A stretch of 32,675 bases of DNA. It comes from an uncultured bacterium (lineage in GTDB: Bacteria; Cyanobacteriota; Vampirovibrionia; Gastranaerophilales; Gastranaerophilaceae). Below are positions 7,087 to 14,656 of this stretch, piece after piece. The DNA is taken from the NCBI GenBank assembly GCA_947073645.1, contig CAMTMK010000021.1:1-32675 (forward strand). Direction: 5' to 3'. How positions within the stretch are numbered: the first letter of the stretch is position 1; each line of letters begins with the position of its first letter. Made by a program: the position numbers and the translations under genes. The notes under the pieces were generated by a model. That model searched no databases. It worked only from the letters and a program-made list of their open reading frames with translations, and had not been told where the DNA came from.

Positions 7087-7866
7087 TTAAACTATATGCG
7101 AATACGAAATAAAGTAATCAGTAATAATATTCACAAGCATTGGCAATATCCAAATCATAATCGCTGCGCCCAAAACAGGTTTGAACAAGAAGCTTAATTG
7201 GAAAACGTTAACCTGTGGCGCTGTCTTTGAAATTACACCTAAAATAATATCCTGTCCCAATGTCGCAAGCAAAATCGGAGATGCAATCTGCAATCCCATG
7301 TACAAAACATTAGACGACATTTTAACTACATAATCCAAGTTTACAAGCTCAGCAAGAGGGATTAAAGTTCCATCCAAAGGAAATACTTCAAAACTATGTA
7401 TTAGTGCGTTTAAAAGCCAATAAACTCCGCCTAATTGCATAAAAATTACCAATCCTAAAAACGAAAACAACTTACCGACAATAGAAACCTGTGAAGACGT
7501 CGTAGGATCTAAAACCATTGCGGAAGAAAGACCCATTTGCATATTCACCATATCGCCGCCAGCATCGATTGCCAGCAAAATTAATTGCGCAACATACCCG
7601 AGCATCGCACCGACTACCATATTTAACACCAATGACAGCATAAATGAATTTTCAATAATTGTCACTTGAGGTTTTACAACACCTGTCAAAATTATCGTCA
7701 TAAGCAATACAAGCGCAATTTTAACCATCCCCGGCATTTCTTTTCTGTTAAACACGGGAGCAAACCTTACAAAGCCCAAAAGCCTTGCAAATATAAAAAT
7801 CCCGCCTGCCAAATAAGCGTTCATCAACGGAAACATATTCATAAGTTCTGAAATTATTTGTTCCAT
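7087..7866 (-). CDS. fliR: Flagellar export protein FliR
   Basis: Protein of 259 residues with about six hydrophobic helices, matching FliR of the flagellar type III export gate in length and pattern. Recognisable segments include ARLLGFVRFAPVF near the N-terminus and the QMGLSSAMVLDP loop near the middle, corresponding to the family's MGL-A-DP region. FliR joins FliP and FliQ to form the export gate in the inner membrane. It is the last gene of the leftward cluster, and its start overlaps the end of the preceding 109-residue gene by 13 bases, which suggests coupled translation. Confidence 0.93.
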   Translation of the reverse strand: MEQIISELMNMFPLMNAYLAGGIFIFARLLGFVRFAPVFNRKEMPGMVKIALVLLMTIILTGVVKPQVTIIENSFMLSLVLNMVVGAMLGYVAQLILLAIDAGGDMVNMQMGLSSAMVLDPTTSSQVSIVGKLFSFLGLVIFMQLGGVYWLLNALIHSFEVFPLDGTLIPLAELVNLDYVVKMSSNVLYMGLQIASPILLATLGQDIILGVISKTAPQVNVFQLSFLFKPVLGAAIMIWILPMLVNIITDYFISYSHIV

Positions 7867-8183
7867 TTTTCCGCCTTATCTAATTTAAAACTTGTAAAAC
7901 CTTCAATATCTTCCACAACTGTTTTATCTTCAGAAACTTCAACGGCTATAAGCTTACTTCCCACATCCGTTTCAATTGTCAAAACAGCTTTACCTTCTTT
8001 TTTCGCCTTAAGAATTATCGTGTTTTTTTTATTATCAATAGTCAACACAGGCACTGCAGAAATCACTTCATCATCACTCCAGCTGATAGAACTTACGGGG
8101 TCATCGGACAAGATAAGATAATCCTCAAACGCTTGCGCTTGAGGGATTAGGAATATTAAAAGTATGAATAATATTTTTTTCAT
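7854..8183 (-). CDS. Secreted protein with pilus/secretin N-terminal-like domain
   Basis: Protein of 109 residues with a signal peptide (MKKILFILLIFLIPQAQA). The mature part has the pattern SISWSDDEVISAVPVLTIDN then KAKKEGKAVLTIETDVGSK, resembling the small beta domain found at the N-terminus of CpaC/RcpA-type secretins (a BIG2-like strand pattern). It is wedged between fliQ and fliR and overlaps fliR by 13 bases, so it is co-translated with the export gate. No such gene belongs to the textbook fliOPQR order. A periplasmic accessory role is inferred and the identity is uncertain. Confidence 0.6.
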   Translation of the reverse strand: MKKILFILLIFLIPQAQAFEDYLILSDDPVSSISWSDDEVISAVPVLTIDNKKNTIILKAKKEGKAVLTIETDVGSKLIAVEVSEDKTVVEDIEGFTSFKLDKAEKWNK

Positions 8184-8671
8184 TATCTACCCATAATTTT
8201 ATTAGTTTCCACAAAATCAGGTTTGGGCATTGGAGTTTGTGCACTCGGAATATATTTTGTTTTCTGCTGATTATCAATAAACGGAACCTTACCAGGATTT
8301 TTCATAATCTCATTTATTGTAGGCTGATTATTAAATCTATCAGACATTTCCTGCTCAAATGGACTTGTATATTTGTAATAGTTAGCAGGTAATACATAAG
8401 AATCGTTTTTTGAAACAAGGTTAAATGCGATTGAAACACCGTCAACAAAGAAACCTTTCAAAAGGTTAATAAACCCGATACCGCCGATAACGATTACGAG
8501 AAATACACCCAAAATTTTTGGAGCTGCCGCAATAGTTTGCTCCTGAACCTGAGTTACTGCCTGCAAAATACCAACAACAAGACCAATACCCGCTGCAACA
8601 AGTACACAAGGCATAGATATAGAAAGCATTAATAAAAATCCTTTTGCTAAATACTCAATTAAAACTTCCAT
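8183..8671 (-). CDS. fliQ: Flagellar export protein FliQ with C-terminal extension
   Basis: The start was set at ATG 8671, giving MEVLIEYLAKGFLLMLSISM, because it has an AAAGGGAG ribosome site; the longer reading runs into fliP. Residues 1-88 have the two-helix FliQ pattern, including GLVVGILQAVTQVQEQTI. FliQ is normally about 90 residues, but this protein has 162: the extra 74 are hydrophilic, Pro/Asn-rich and predicted disordered. The extension starts after NLVSKND. It lies 11 bases after fliP. The core identification is strong; the role of the tail is unknown. Confidence 0.9.
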   Translation of the reverse strand: MEVLIEYLAKGFLLMLSISMPCVLVAAGIGLVVGILQAVTQVQEQTIAAAPKILGVFLVIVIGGIGFINLLKGFFVDGVSIAFNLVSKNDSYVLPANYYKYTSPFEQEMSDRFNNQPTINEIMKNPGKVPFIDNQQKTKYIPSAQTPMPKPDFVETNKIMGR

Positions 8672-8682
8672 TTTTTCTCCCT

Positions 8683-9324
8683 TTAGTTGTAACTTGTTAC
8701 CAAACCTTGTACTATCAGCGCCCAACCGTCTACCGCAATAAATATCAGCAGTTTAAACGGCATTGAAATAATCGTTGGCGATAACATGAACATACCCAGT
8801 GCAAGCAAGATATTTGCAACAACAAGGTCTAATACAATAAACGGTACAAATATGATAAATCCGATTTCAAATGAAGTTTTTAATTCACTGATAATAAATG
8901 CTGGAGCAACCTGCCATACCGTTAATTCTTCAGGATTTGCCGGAGCTTCACCTTTAGACATCTGAACAAAGAACTCAATATCACTCTCTCTTGTCTGTTT
9001 CAGCATAAATTCTTTCAAAGGCTTTGACCCCTCATTTATCGCCTCGACAATATTCTGGTTTTTCTGATATGGAACAGAACCCATTTCATACATTTTTTGA
9101 AATGTTCCACCCATAGTATAAAAAGTCAAAATCATTGCAAGTCCGACAATTACAACAGACGGCGGAACCTGTTGTGTACCCATAGCAGTTTTAAGCATTG
9201 AGAACACAATTACAAACCTCAAAAAACTTGTCATACAGCAAAATACCAACGGCAATAACGAGAAAACCGTCATAACTATCAGCATTTGTAATACAGGGTT
9301 CATATCCTTAATTATTGTATCCAT
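8683..9324 (-). CDS. fliP: Flagellar export protein FliP
   Basis: Protein of 213 residues with the FliP signatures: the N-terminal SFLRFVIVFSMLKTAMGTQQVPPS, split by membrane helices, and the C-terminal SELKTSFEIGFIIFVPFIVLDLVVA region followed by LLALGMFMLSP. FliP forms the pentameric core of the export gate with FliQ and FliR. Unlike enteric FliP it has no separate cleavable signal peptide before the first conserved helix. Its start overlaps the end of fliO by 17 bases. Confidence 0.95.
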   Translation of the reverse strand: MDTIIKDMNPVLQMLIVMTVFSLLPLVFCCMTSFLRFVIVFSMLKTAMGTQQVPPSVVIVGLAMILTFYTMGGTFQKMYEMGSVPYQKNQNIVEAINEGSKPLKEFMLKQTRESDIEFFVQMSKGEAPANPEELTVWQVAPAFIISELKTSFEIGFIIFVPFIVLDLVVANILLALGMFMLSPTIISMPFKLLIFIAVDGWALIVQGLVTSYN

Positions 9325-9676
9325 TATTTTTACCTATATTTACTAAATTTTTAAAAACTTCATCAGCACCTTTTGCTTTGTGGATATTCACAATTGACGG
9401 CAATTCTTCAACTGAAGCAACCGGAGCTTGGGTTTCACCAAGTTTTGAAATTAAATTAGTTCTTTCTGCATCAGATGCTACCAAAAATCTCTCATTGCCA
9501 GCTCTTACAACATAAAGATTTTTACGTGGTGCAAGGCTTATACAATCTTCAACATTCAAAAACTGTGATTTTGAAACCGAATTACAAGAGAATTTTTTAT
9601 ACACGAGAACGGCAAGGAAAATTATTCCAACCATTGCAGTAGTATAAACTATAAAATTAACTAAATATCCTGTCAT
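9308..9676 (-). CDS. fliO: FliO-like flagellar assembly protein
   Basis: Start at ATG 9676, directly after the switch-protein stop, with GAGGAT as ribosome site; a longer reading overlaps the upstream gene out of frame and is rejected. The 122 residues comprise one membrane helix (about 8-28) and a cytoplasmic domain with the FliO-type element LNVEDCISLAPRKNLYVV then GNERFLVASD, the usual hold-your-cofactor-free beta motif of FliO. FliO assists assembly of the FliP ring. Its position between fliN-like and fliP supports the call. The tail ends in NNGYNN. Confidence 0.82.
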   Translation of the reverse strand: MTGYLVNFIVYTTAMVGIIFLAVLVYKKFSCNSVSKSQFLNVEDCISLAPRKNLYVVRAGNERFLVASDAERTNLISKLGETQAPVASVEELPSIVNIHKAKGADEVFKNLVNIGKNNGYNN

Positions 9677-9677
9677 A

Positions 9678-10865
9678 TTAGATATCCTCATCTTCCAATT
9701 CAAAGTCGCTGTAGTCAAATTCATCTTCTTCAGAAGTTTCTTGAACCTGTTCTTGAGGAACTTCCTGTTGAACATATTCATTATCGCTGTTATCAGCAAA
9801 ACCGCCGTCATCAAAGCTTTCGTTTTGTTGTTGAGGTTGTTGAGCAGCACCCTGTGTACCTTTTGCAATAACCTCATCAATCTTAACGCCGTATCTGTCA
9901 TTAACAATAACAAGTTCACCGCGTGCAATTGGTTTATCCTCAACACTTAAAGTTACTTTATTATCATAAATAGAGGTCAAATCAACAACCAATCCTTCCT
10001 CAATCTTTTTGAGTTCGCCAAGAGTAATTTTTACAGTATCAAACTGCGCACTCATTTCAACCTCAATACTATCCCAAAGGTTAGTGTTTTCAGCCATTTC
10101 TTCCTCTCCTTCGTCATCATTATCATAAGGCATTACAAGCCCGAGATTAGGATTAATTTTAATATCTTTCTCATAATCATCAAGCTTTAATACCATATGT
10201 CTTGTATCAGTATTGTCAAAAACAACAATATCATCAATATCAATACTTTTTACATCAATTAATTTTAATCTTGTAGTACCGATTTTTATCGAACCATCAA
10301 GTGTACTTGATGAAAAATCTGAATAATCAAATTTGTCATCAGAACCGGTTACAACATCAGGATTTAAAAGCACATCAGGTAAAGTTACGATAAATTTTCC
10401 GCATGTACCTTTATCCGTATCTTTTATCAAAAAAGTTAAATGAACAACATCAAAATTTGTACGTTTCAATGTTGGCGGGGCGGGGGCAAGAAGCTTTGAT
10501 ACCGCATTATACATATAATCGTTAAATGCAGTAATAATCTTTGCCTCTAAATCGGTTAATCTGTTTAAATTAAATCTGCTTTCAGGTTTTCCAAGAACTC
10601 TTTCCAATATAAGTCCGATAGCTTTTTCAGACGAGCGGAAAAACATATCATGAACCTTATCAATCATAACTTTGGTTACAAAATACGCATCCTTATCCAT
10701 TAATGTATTAATATTTTTGCTAATTCCTAAAAGAACAAATTGAAATCCCGGCAGAAAAAATTCATCACATGCCTGCTGTATAATCGGCGGATATTCCCTC
10801 GAAAACCAATTATACTGGGCGTATAATTCCTTATAATCAGTTGTATTGACTTTTTCCGTTACCAT
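9678..10865 (-). CDS. Flagellar switch protein with two SpoA-type domains (FliM/FliN-like)
   Basis: Protein of 395 residues. The helical N-terminal part (about 1-130) contains YAQYNWFSREYPPIIQQACD. A middle domain (about 135-170) is followed by a degenerate SpoA-like region (about 190-235, IKIGTTRLKLIDVKSIDIDD). A clear SpoA domain (about 270-345) resembles FliN (MSAQFDTVKITLGELKKIEE, then GVKIDEVIAKG). The tail is acidic and Gln-rich. Such proteins form the rotor C-ring or its injectisome equivalent. The two-domain build resembles SctQ or a FliM-FliN composite more than a plain FliN. It is the first gene of the leftward cluster. Confidence 0.82.
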   Translation of the reverse strand: MVTEKVNTTDYKELYAQYNWFSREYPPIIQQACDEFFLPGFQFVLLGISKNINTLMDKDAYFVTKVMIDKVHDMFFRSSEKAIGLILERVLGKPESRFNLNRLTDLEAKIITAFNDYMYNAVSKLLAPAPPTLKRTNFDVVHLTFLIKDTDKGTCGKFIVTLPDVLLNPDVVTGSDDKFDYSDFSSSTLDGSIKIGTTRLKLIDVKSIDIDDIVVFDNTDTRHMVLKLDDYEKDIKINPNLGLVMPYDNDDEGEEEMAENTNLWDSIEVEMSAQFDTVKITLGELKKIEEGLVVDLTSIYDNKVTLSVEDKPIARGELVIVNDRYGVKIDEVIAKGTQGAAQQPQQQNESFDDGGFADNSDNEYVQQEVPQEQVQETSEEDEFDYSDFELEDEDI

Positions 10866-10900
10866 ATCTATCCCTTAAGTCCGGTATTCCCCATAAATAC

Positions 10901-10930
10901 AATATAATAATACCGCCGACTTCACATCAA
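10901..10930 (-). promoter_or_regulatory. Putative promoter of the flagellar cluster
   Basis: On the minus strand TTGATG (10930-10925) and TATATT (10906-10901) are separated by 18 bases, about 36 bases before the ATG at 10865. The ribosome site AAGGGAT follows. The boxes are moderate; no flagellar sigma-28 motif was recognised. Confidence 0.4.
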
Positions 10931-10963
10931 TCATTTAATGGATATTTTGAAAAAATCAATAAA

Positions 10964-10991
10964 AAAAAAGTCCCCTTAAGGGGACTTTTTT
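10964..10991 (-). terminator. Rho-independent terminator of pgk
   Basis: A perfect 28-base palindrome (core AAGTCCCC/GGGGACTT) flanked by A and T runs on either side. It overlaps the pgk stop codon and lies upstream of the flagellar cluster. It is symmetric and could work in both directions. Confidence 0.9.
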
Positions 10992-12192
10992 AAGCTTCGT
11001 CAAGCGCCGCAACGCCAGGTAAAACTTTACCTTCGATAAATTCTAATGAAGCACCGCCGCCTGTTGAAACGTGAGTGAAGTCTTCTGCTTTAAAGAATTT
11101 TTTAGCAGCAGAAACAGAATCACCGCCGCCAATAACAGAAACAGCACCGTTTTTAGTAGCTTCAACAACAGCTTCCAATACAGCTTTTGTACCTTCTGCA
11201 AATTTTGGATTTTCAAACGCACCAACAGGACCGTTCATCAAAATTGTTTTTGAAGATTTCAATACTTCTGCAAACGCTTTTCTTGAATCCGGGCCAGCAT
11301 CAACACCTTCAAATCCATCAGGAATTTCGTTGATAGCAACAAATTTGTTAGTACCGTTACCAGAGAAATCGTCAGTAACAAGAACATCAGTTGCCATAAC
11401 AAGTTTAACGCCTTTTTCTTGAGCTTTCTTTTCAATAGCTTTTGCAACTTCTAATTGGTCGTCTTCGCAAATTGAATTACCGATTTTACCGCCGTTAGCT
11501 TTAACGAATGTATAAGCCATACCGCCGCCGATAATCATATTGTCAACTTTATCCAACAAGTTTTCCAAAACACCGATTTTAGAAGAAACTTTAGCACCGC
11601 CGACAACTGCAGTAAAAGGTCTTACCGGATTGTCAAGCGCCTGTGACAAGCATCTGATTTCTTTTTCCATCAATAAACCTGCAACAGCCGGTTTTACAAG
11701 ATGAGCAACTTTAGCAGTTGAAGTGTGTTTTCTGTGAGCAGCACCGAAAGCATCGTTTACATAGAAATCGCCAAGTTTAGCAAGTTCTTCTGCAAAAGTC
11801 ATATCATCATCTTTAGCTTCTTCTGCTTTGTAGTAACGGATGTTTTCCAATAAAGCAACCTGACCGTCTTTCAAAGCTTCTAATTCTTTTTCTGCGCCTT
11901 CGCCAACAGGTGATTTAACAAATAAAACATCTTCACCTAAAACTTTAGACATATGTTTTGCAACAGGTTCTAAAGTAAATTCAGGATTCCATTCTCCTTT
12001 TGGTCTTCCCAAGTGAGCCATAAGAATAATTTTAGCTCCTTTTTCCTGCAAAGCACGAACTGTAGGAACGATAGCCTGAATTCTTGTATCGTCAGTAACA
12101 TTTTTGTCAGCATCTAAAGGTACGTTAACGTCAACTCTAACAAGAGCGCGTTTGCCTTTAACATCAGCTAAGTCATTAATAGATTTTTTCAT
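10990..12192 (-). CDS. pgk: Phosphoglycerate kinase
   Basis: Protein of 400 residues, typical length. Start at ATG 12192 behind AAGGAG; the upstream extension lacks homology. Signatures include VRVDVNVPLD near residue 20, the LMAHLGRPKG segment, FYVNDAFGAAHRKHTST, the hinge GGAKVSSKIGVLENLLD, and the nucleotide-binding GGGDSVSAAKK and STGGGASLEF. It catalyses 1,3-bisphosphoglycerate + ADP to 3-phosphoglycerate + ATP in glycolysis. It stands alone with its own promoter and terminator. Confidence 0.97.
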   Translation of the reverse strand: MKKSINDLADVKGKRALVRVDVNVPLDADKNVTDDTRIQAIVPTVRALQEKGAKIILMAHLGRPKGEWNPEFTLEPVAKHMSKVLGEDVLFVKSPVGEGAEKELEALKDGQVALLENIRYYKAEEAKDDDMTFAEELAKLGDFYVNDAFGAAHRKHTSTAKVAHLVKPAVAGLLMEKEIRCLSQALDNPVRPFTAVVGGAKVSSKIGVLENLLDKVDNMIIGGGMAYTFVKANGGKIGNSICEDDQLEVAKAIEKKAQEKGVKLVMATDVLVTDDFSGNGTNKFVAINEIPDGFEGVDAGPDSRKAFAEVLKSSKTILMNGPVGAFENPKFAEGTKAVLEAVVEATKNGAVSVIGGGDSVSAAKKFFKAEDFTHVSTGGGASLEFIEGKVLPGVAALDEA

Positions 12193-12219
12193 ATTGCATC
12201 TCCTTCTAATTGCATAACA

Positions 12220-12248
12220 ATTATAAGAAGAACAAAAAACAATTGCAA
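12220..12248 (-). promoter_or_regulatory. Promoter of pgk
   Basis: On the minus strand TTGCAA (12248-12243) and TATAAT (12225-12220) with a 17-base spacer. The -10 box is perfect. The leader of about 20 bases contains AAGGAG. Confidence 0.7.
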
Positions 12249-12250
12249 TA

Positions 12251-12277
12251 AAAAAGGCGGAGGTTTTAACCTCCGCC
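12251..12277 (-). terminator. Terminator of the repeat-rich protein gene
   Basis: Ten-base GC-rich perfect arms (12256-12265 and 12268-12277) are followed on the minus strand by six T residues (12256 downward). It lies 15 bases after the stop of the gene at 12292. Confidence 0.9.
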
Positions 12278-12291
12278 AAATTATGTGTTTA

Positions 12292-13566
12292 TTATTGCTT
12301 TAAACCATAAGTAATATATTGTCTGTATAATTGGGTTATGAACTGGTCATTACCACCGCCTCCGCCAATTTTAAATTCTTCTGACATGTACTGTAATAAA
12401 CCCTTACCTGTCATTTCTCTTAACTGTTTATCAATAGCCCTTGCCTCTGCAGCATTAAATGGTTGTCTACCATGAAGATATTTATCTTCAGTTTTTCTTC
12501 CAGACTTATCTCGTTTAGCTCCAACAGTTACATTATCAATGAACATCCTTTCATCAGTACCAAAACCTCTAGACGCTTTATCAATTAAAAGGGCACGGTT
12601 AGGTACATCTTCTTTCTTAAATCGTAATCCATCTCCTGTTTTAGGTTTTGGTTTTGCTGGCGCAGGTTTACCAGCACCATCGTCAACTTTGGGCGGTACT
12701 TCAGGATTATATTTTTTAGGTGGTTTGGCAGGTTTACCTACTCCATCGTCAAATTTGGGTGGTACATTCGGATTATATTTTTTAGGTGGCTTTGCAGGTT
12801 CACCTACTCCATCGTCAAATTTGGGTGGTACATTCGGATTATATTTTTTAGGTGGCTTTGCAGGTTTATTCGCTCCATTGTCAACTTTTGGCGGCTGTTC
12901 TGCAGGTGTATCTTGTTTTACAGGTTCACCTGCTGCATCGTCAGCTTTTGGGGGTTGCTCTGCAGGTGTATCTTGTTTTACAGGTTCACCTGCTGCATCG
13001 TCAGCTTTTGGGGGCTGCTCTGCAGGTGTATCTTGTTTTACAGGTTCACCTGCTGCATCATCAGCTTTTGGAGGTTGTTGTTCTGTTGACGTATTAGGAG
13101 CAGATTCAGTTTTAGTTTTATCATCAAATTCATTTAACAAAGCTCCAAAACCTGCTTTTATTAATTCTTGTTTAAAATATTCAATATCCGCAGCGTTATA
13201 ATCACCTCTTGTATTTTTAATCAAATCTAATAGCATACGTGCTTCCGGTTCATCAAGTTCTTTTTTATTTGGCATCATCTTCTTAAGACTTTTAACAGCT
13301 TCCCTTGCTGCCGGAGTAACTTCTGCACTTTGTCTTCTTTCTGCAGCTTGAGCTTCCTTTGCTTTAACCTGATTTTGATAATCAATCATCAAGCCAGCAA
13401 CATATTCTTTTTCAGAATTACTGCCTGTTGTTTCAAGTTTTTGACCAAGCTGTTGCAACGCTGCAAATTCATCTGCAGAGTCAATTTTCTTTTTGTTACC
13501 CCCCATTCCAGAAATAGTTTTAATCTCTTGTTGTACTGATGCTGAAATTTTGTTAAAGTCAACCAT
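12292..13566 (-). CDS. Repeat-rich protein with annexin-like C-terminal motif
   Basis: Protein of 424 residues without signal peptide. A helical, charged N-terminal region (1-155) is followed by a low-complexity linker built of three near-identical 20-residue units (EQPPKADDAAGEPVKQDTPA) and three 22-residue units around KPPKKYNPNVPPKFDDG. The C-terminal region (about 320-424) contains KASRGFGTDERMFIDNV, which resembles the GxGTDE calcium-loop motif and following helix of annexin repeats. The start at 13566 has GGAG 7 bases upstream. A cytoplasmic or envelope scaffold is conceivable. Function is not recognised, and annexin homology is only suggested by one motif. Confidence 0.7.
   Translation of the reverse strand: MVDFNKISASVQQEIKTISGMGGNKKKIDSADEFAALQQLGQKLETTGSNSEKEYVAGLMIDYQNQVKAKEAQAAERRQSAEVTPAAREAVKSLKKMMPNKKELDEPEARMLLDLIKNTRGDYNAADIEYFKQELIKAGFGALLNEFDDKTKTESAPNTSTEQQPPKADDAAGEPVKQDTPAEQPPKADDAAGEPVKQDTPAEQPPKADDAAGEPVKQDTPAEQPPKVDNGANKPAKPPKKYNPNVPPKFDDGVGEPAKPPKKYNPNVPPKFDDGVGKPAKPPKKYNPEVPPKVDDGAGKPAPAKPKPKTGDGLRFKKEDVPNRALLIDKASRGFGTDERMFIDNVTVGAKRDKSGRKTEDKYLHGRQPFNAAEARAIDKQLREMTGKGLLQYMSEEFKIGGGGGNDQFITQLYRQYITYGLKQ
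12718..12849. repeat. 66-base tandem repeats within coding sequence
   Basis: Two almost identical 66-base units (12718-12783 and 12784-12849), flanked by degenerate partial copies on both sides, encode the KPPKKYNPNVPPKFDDG linker. The period is a multiple of three, so copy-number change keeps the frame. Confidence 0.9.
12901..13080. repeat. 60-base tandem repeats within coding sequence
   Basis: Three units (12901-12960, 12961-13020, 13021-13080) differ at only a few bases and encode the 20-residue Pro/Ala/Asp-rich units. The near identity points to recent expansion by slippage or recombination. The period again preserves the frame. Confidence 0.92.
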
Positions 13567-13743
13567 ACATTTTCTCCTTATATTTTGTATACTACACTTT
13601 ACAAATTTGTACTACGGCAGATATAAAAGAAAACTTTAAAAAATAAAAAAAACATTAACATTTAGTTACAAACATACCTCTGTCGGGTAATAAAAAAACA
13701 TTCATATTTATCCTAATTTTTAATCAAAGAAAGGATTTATATT

Positions 13744-14211
13744 ATGAAGAAAAAAGTTATCGGAACATTAATTGTCATGAGTGCATTTGCAATCGGTTAT
13801 TCTATAAATAACATCGCAGTATCAAAAGCTTCTCCTGATTATAGAGTTGCAGTTGTTGACATTCAAAAAATTGTTGCAAATTCATCTGAAATAAACACCT
13901 TAAAAAGCGAACAAGAAAAACAACTTCAAAATTTGCAAACAACAATAGACAAAGCAAGAGCTGATATTGCCAAAGAAAAAGACCCCGTAAAAATTGCAAC
14001 TCTTGAAGAAAAATACAGAAAAGAAATTAATGAACAAAAAGTTGCATTAGATGCATCTTATAACAGTAAACTTACAGCAATAGACAACAAAATTAAAACA
14101 GCTGTTGTAGAAAAAGCTCGTTCTATGAATTATAACATCGTACTTCCCAAAAATACCGTATTATTTGGAGGAGATGATATTACAGAACAGGTTTCTTCAA
14201 TCATAAAATAA
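13744..14211 (+). CDS. OmpH/Skp-family periplasmic chaperone
   Basis: Protein of 155 residues with an N-terminal hydrophobic signal or anchor (about 5-25). Then follows the family opening YRVAVVDIQKIVANSSEI, a long charged coiled coil (about 50-120) and the closing strand segment YNIVLPKNTVLFGGDDIT typical of Skp/OmpH. Such proteins hold unfolded outer-membrane proteins in the periplasm. The start follows AAAGGA. It is a single gene converging on the next one with no spacer. The family call is firm; exact function in this lineage is inferred. Confidence 0.9.
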   Translation: MKKKVIGTLIVMSAFAIGYSINNIAVSKASPDYRVAVVDIQKIVANSSEINTLKSEQEKQLQNLQTTIDKARADIAKEKDPVKIATLEEKYRKEINEQKVALDASYNSKLTAIDNKIKTAVVEKARSMNYNIVLPKNTVLFGGDDITEQVSSIIK

Positions 14212-14601
14212 CTACCTCGACATAATATTAAACATCACGGGACTGGTCATTTTATTTGTATCACGCCAAACCTGCGAACTTATTTTTTTGTTTTCAATCT
14301 TTAATCTATATAACTCATTGTCAACTGCCTGCTTTGAACGAACACTATCATAGCAGGCTTCCTTAAAAGCATCAGCCATAAAATCGCATTGTGCAATCGC
14401 ATCATTAAACTCTACACGCCTCTGTGCCCAATAATTATATAATTCCTGACTTGCTCGGGTCCCCTCAGGCCAATACCATTGAACATCTTTATAAACAGCA
14501 TTCTGCAATCCCTGCGGACAATTATCTTCCCACACAGGTCTTTCCATTGCATAAACAACACCGGAATATAAAATTAATACTAATAGCAAAACAACTCTCA
14601 T
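14212..14601 (-). CDS. Small secreted protein of unknown function
   Basis: Protein of 129 residues with a signal peptide (MRVVLLLVLILYSGVVYA) and a charged, aromatic-rich mature part holding three cysteines (in EDNCPQG, AQCDF and EACYDS). The odd number leaves one cysteine unpaired. No domain is recognised. The stop abuts the stop of the OmpH-like gene on the other strand. There is no ribosome site; TATAAT lies 7 bases before the ATG, so the mRNA is probably leaderless. Confidence 0.75.
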   Translation of the reverse strand: MRVVLLLVLILYSGVVYAMERPVWEDNCPQGLQNAVYKDVQWYWPEGTRASQELYNYWAQRRVEFNDAIAQCDFMADAFKEACYDSVRSKQAVDNELYRLKIENKKISSQVWRDTNKMTSPVMFNIMSR

Positions 14602-14608
14602 TACTTTT

Positions 14609-14649
14609 ATTATATCAATAATTTCGTAATAATCAAATTATGTTATAAT
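14609..14649. promoter_or_regulatory. Divergent promoters giving leaderless mRNAs
   Basis: Leftward: TTGATT (14636-14631), N16, TATAAT (14614-14609), then 7 bases to the ATG at 14601. Rightward: TATAAT (14644-14649), then 7 bases to the uvrC ATG at 14657, with only a weak TTTCGT at 14622-14627 as -35. With initiation about 7 bases after the -10 box, both transcripts would begin at or next to the start codon. Confidence 0.65.
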
Positions 14650-14656
14650 AATACTA

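Noticed and set aside
9308-9946. Long minus-strand reading of 212 residues covering fliO
   Set aside because: Its first 90 residues lie out of frame within the switch-protein gene and look like a Leu/Lys/Asn-rich shadow; the FliO homology begins at ATG 9676 with a ribosome site.
7087-10865. Virulence-type injectisome instead of flagellum
   Set aside because: FliO-like and FliP/Q/R order fit the flagellar type; still, flagellin and hook genes are not in the window, so I cannot exclude a derived system entirely.
12718-13080. CRISPR-like periodic repeats
   Set aside because: Units are contiguous without spacers, in frame and coding; no cas gene nearby.
12539-13201. Plus-strand ORF opposite the repeat-rich gene
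   Set aside because: Its Gly/Ser repeats are the complement of the tandem Pro/Asp units; the terminator and promoter fit the minus-strand gene.
13567-13743. Hidden small gene in the AT-rich gap before the OmpH-like gene
   Set aside because: No ORF with a ribosome site; only a TACAAATTTGTA palindrome near 13600-13611 and weak promoter-like boxes.
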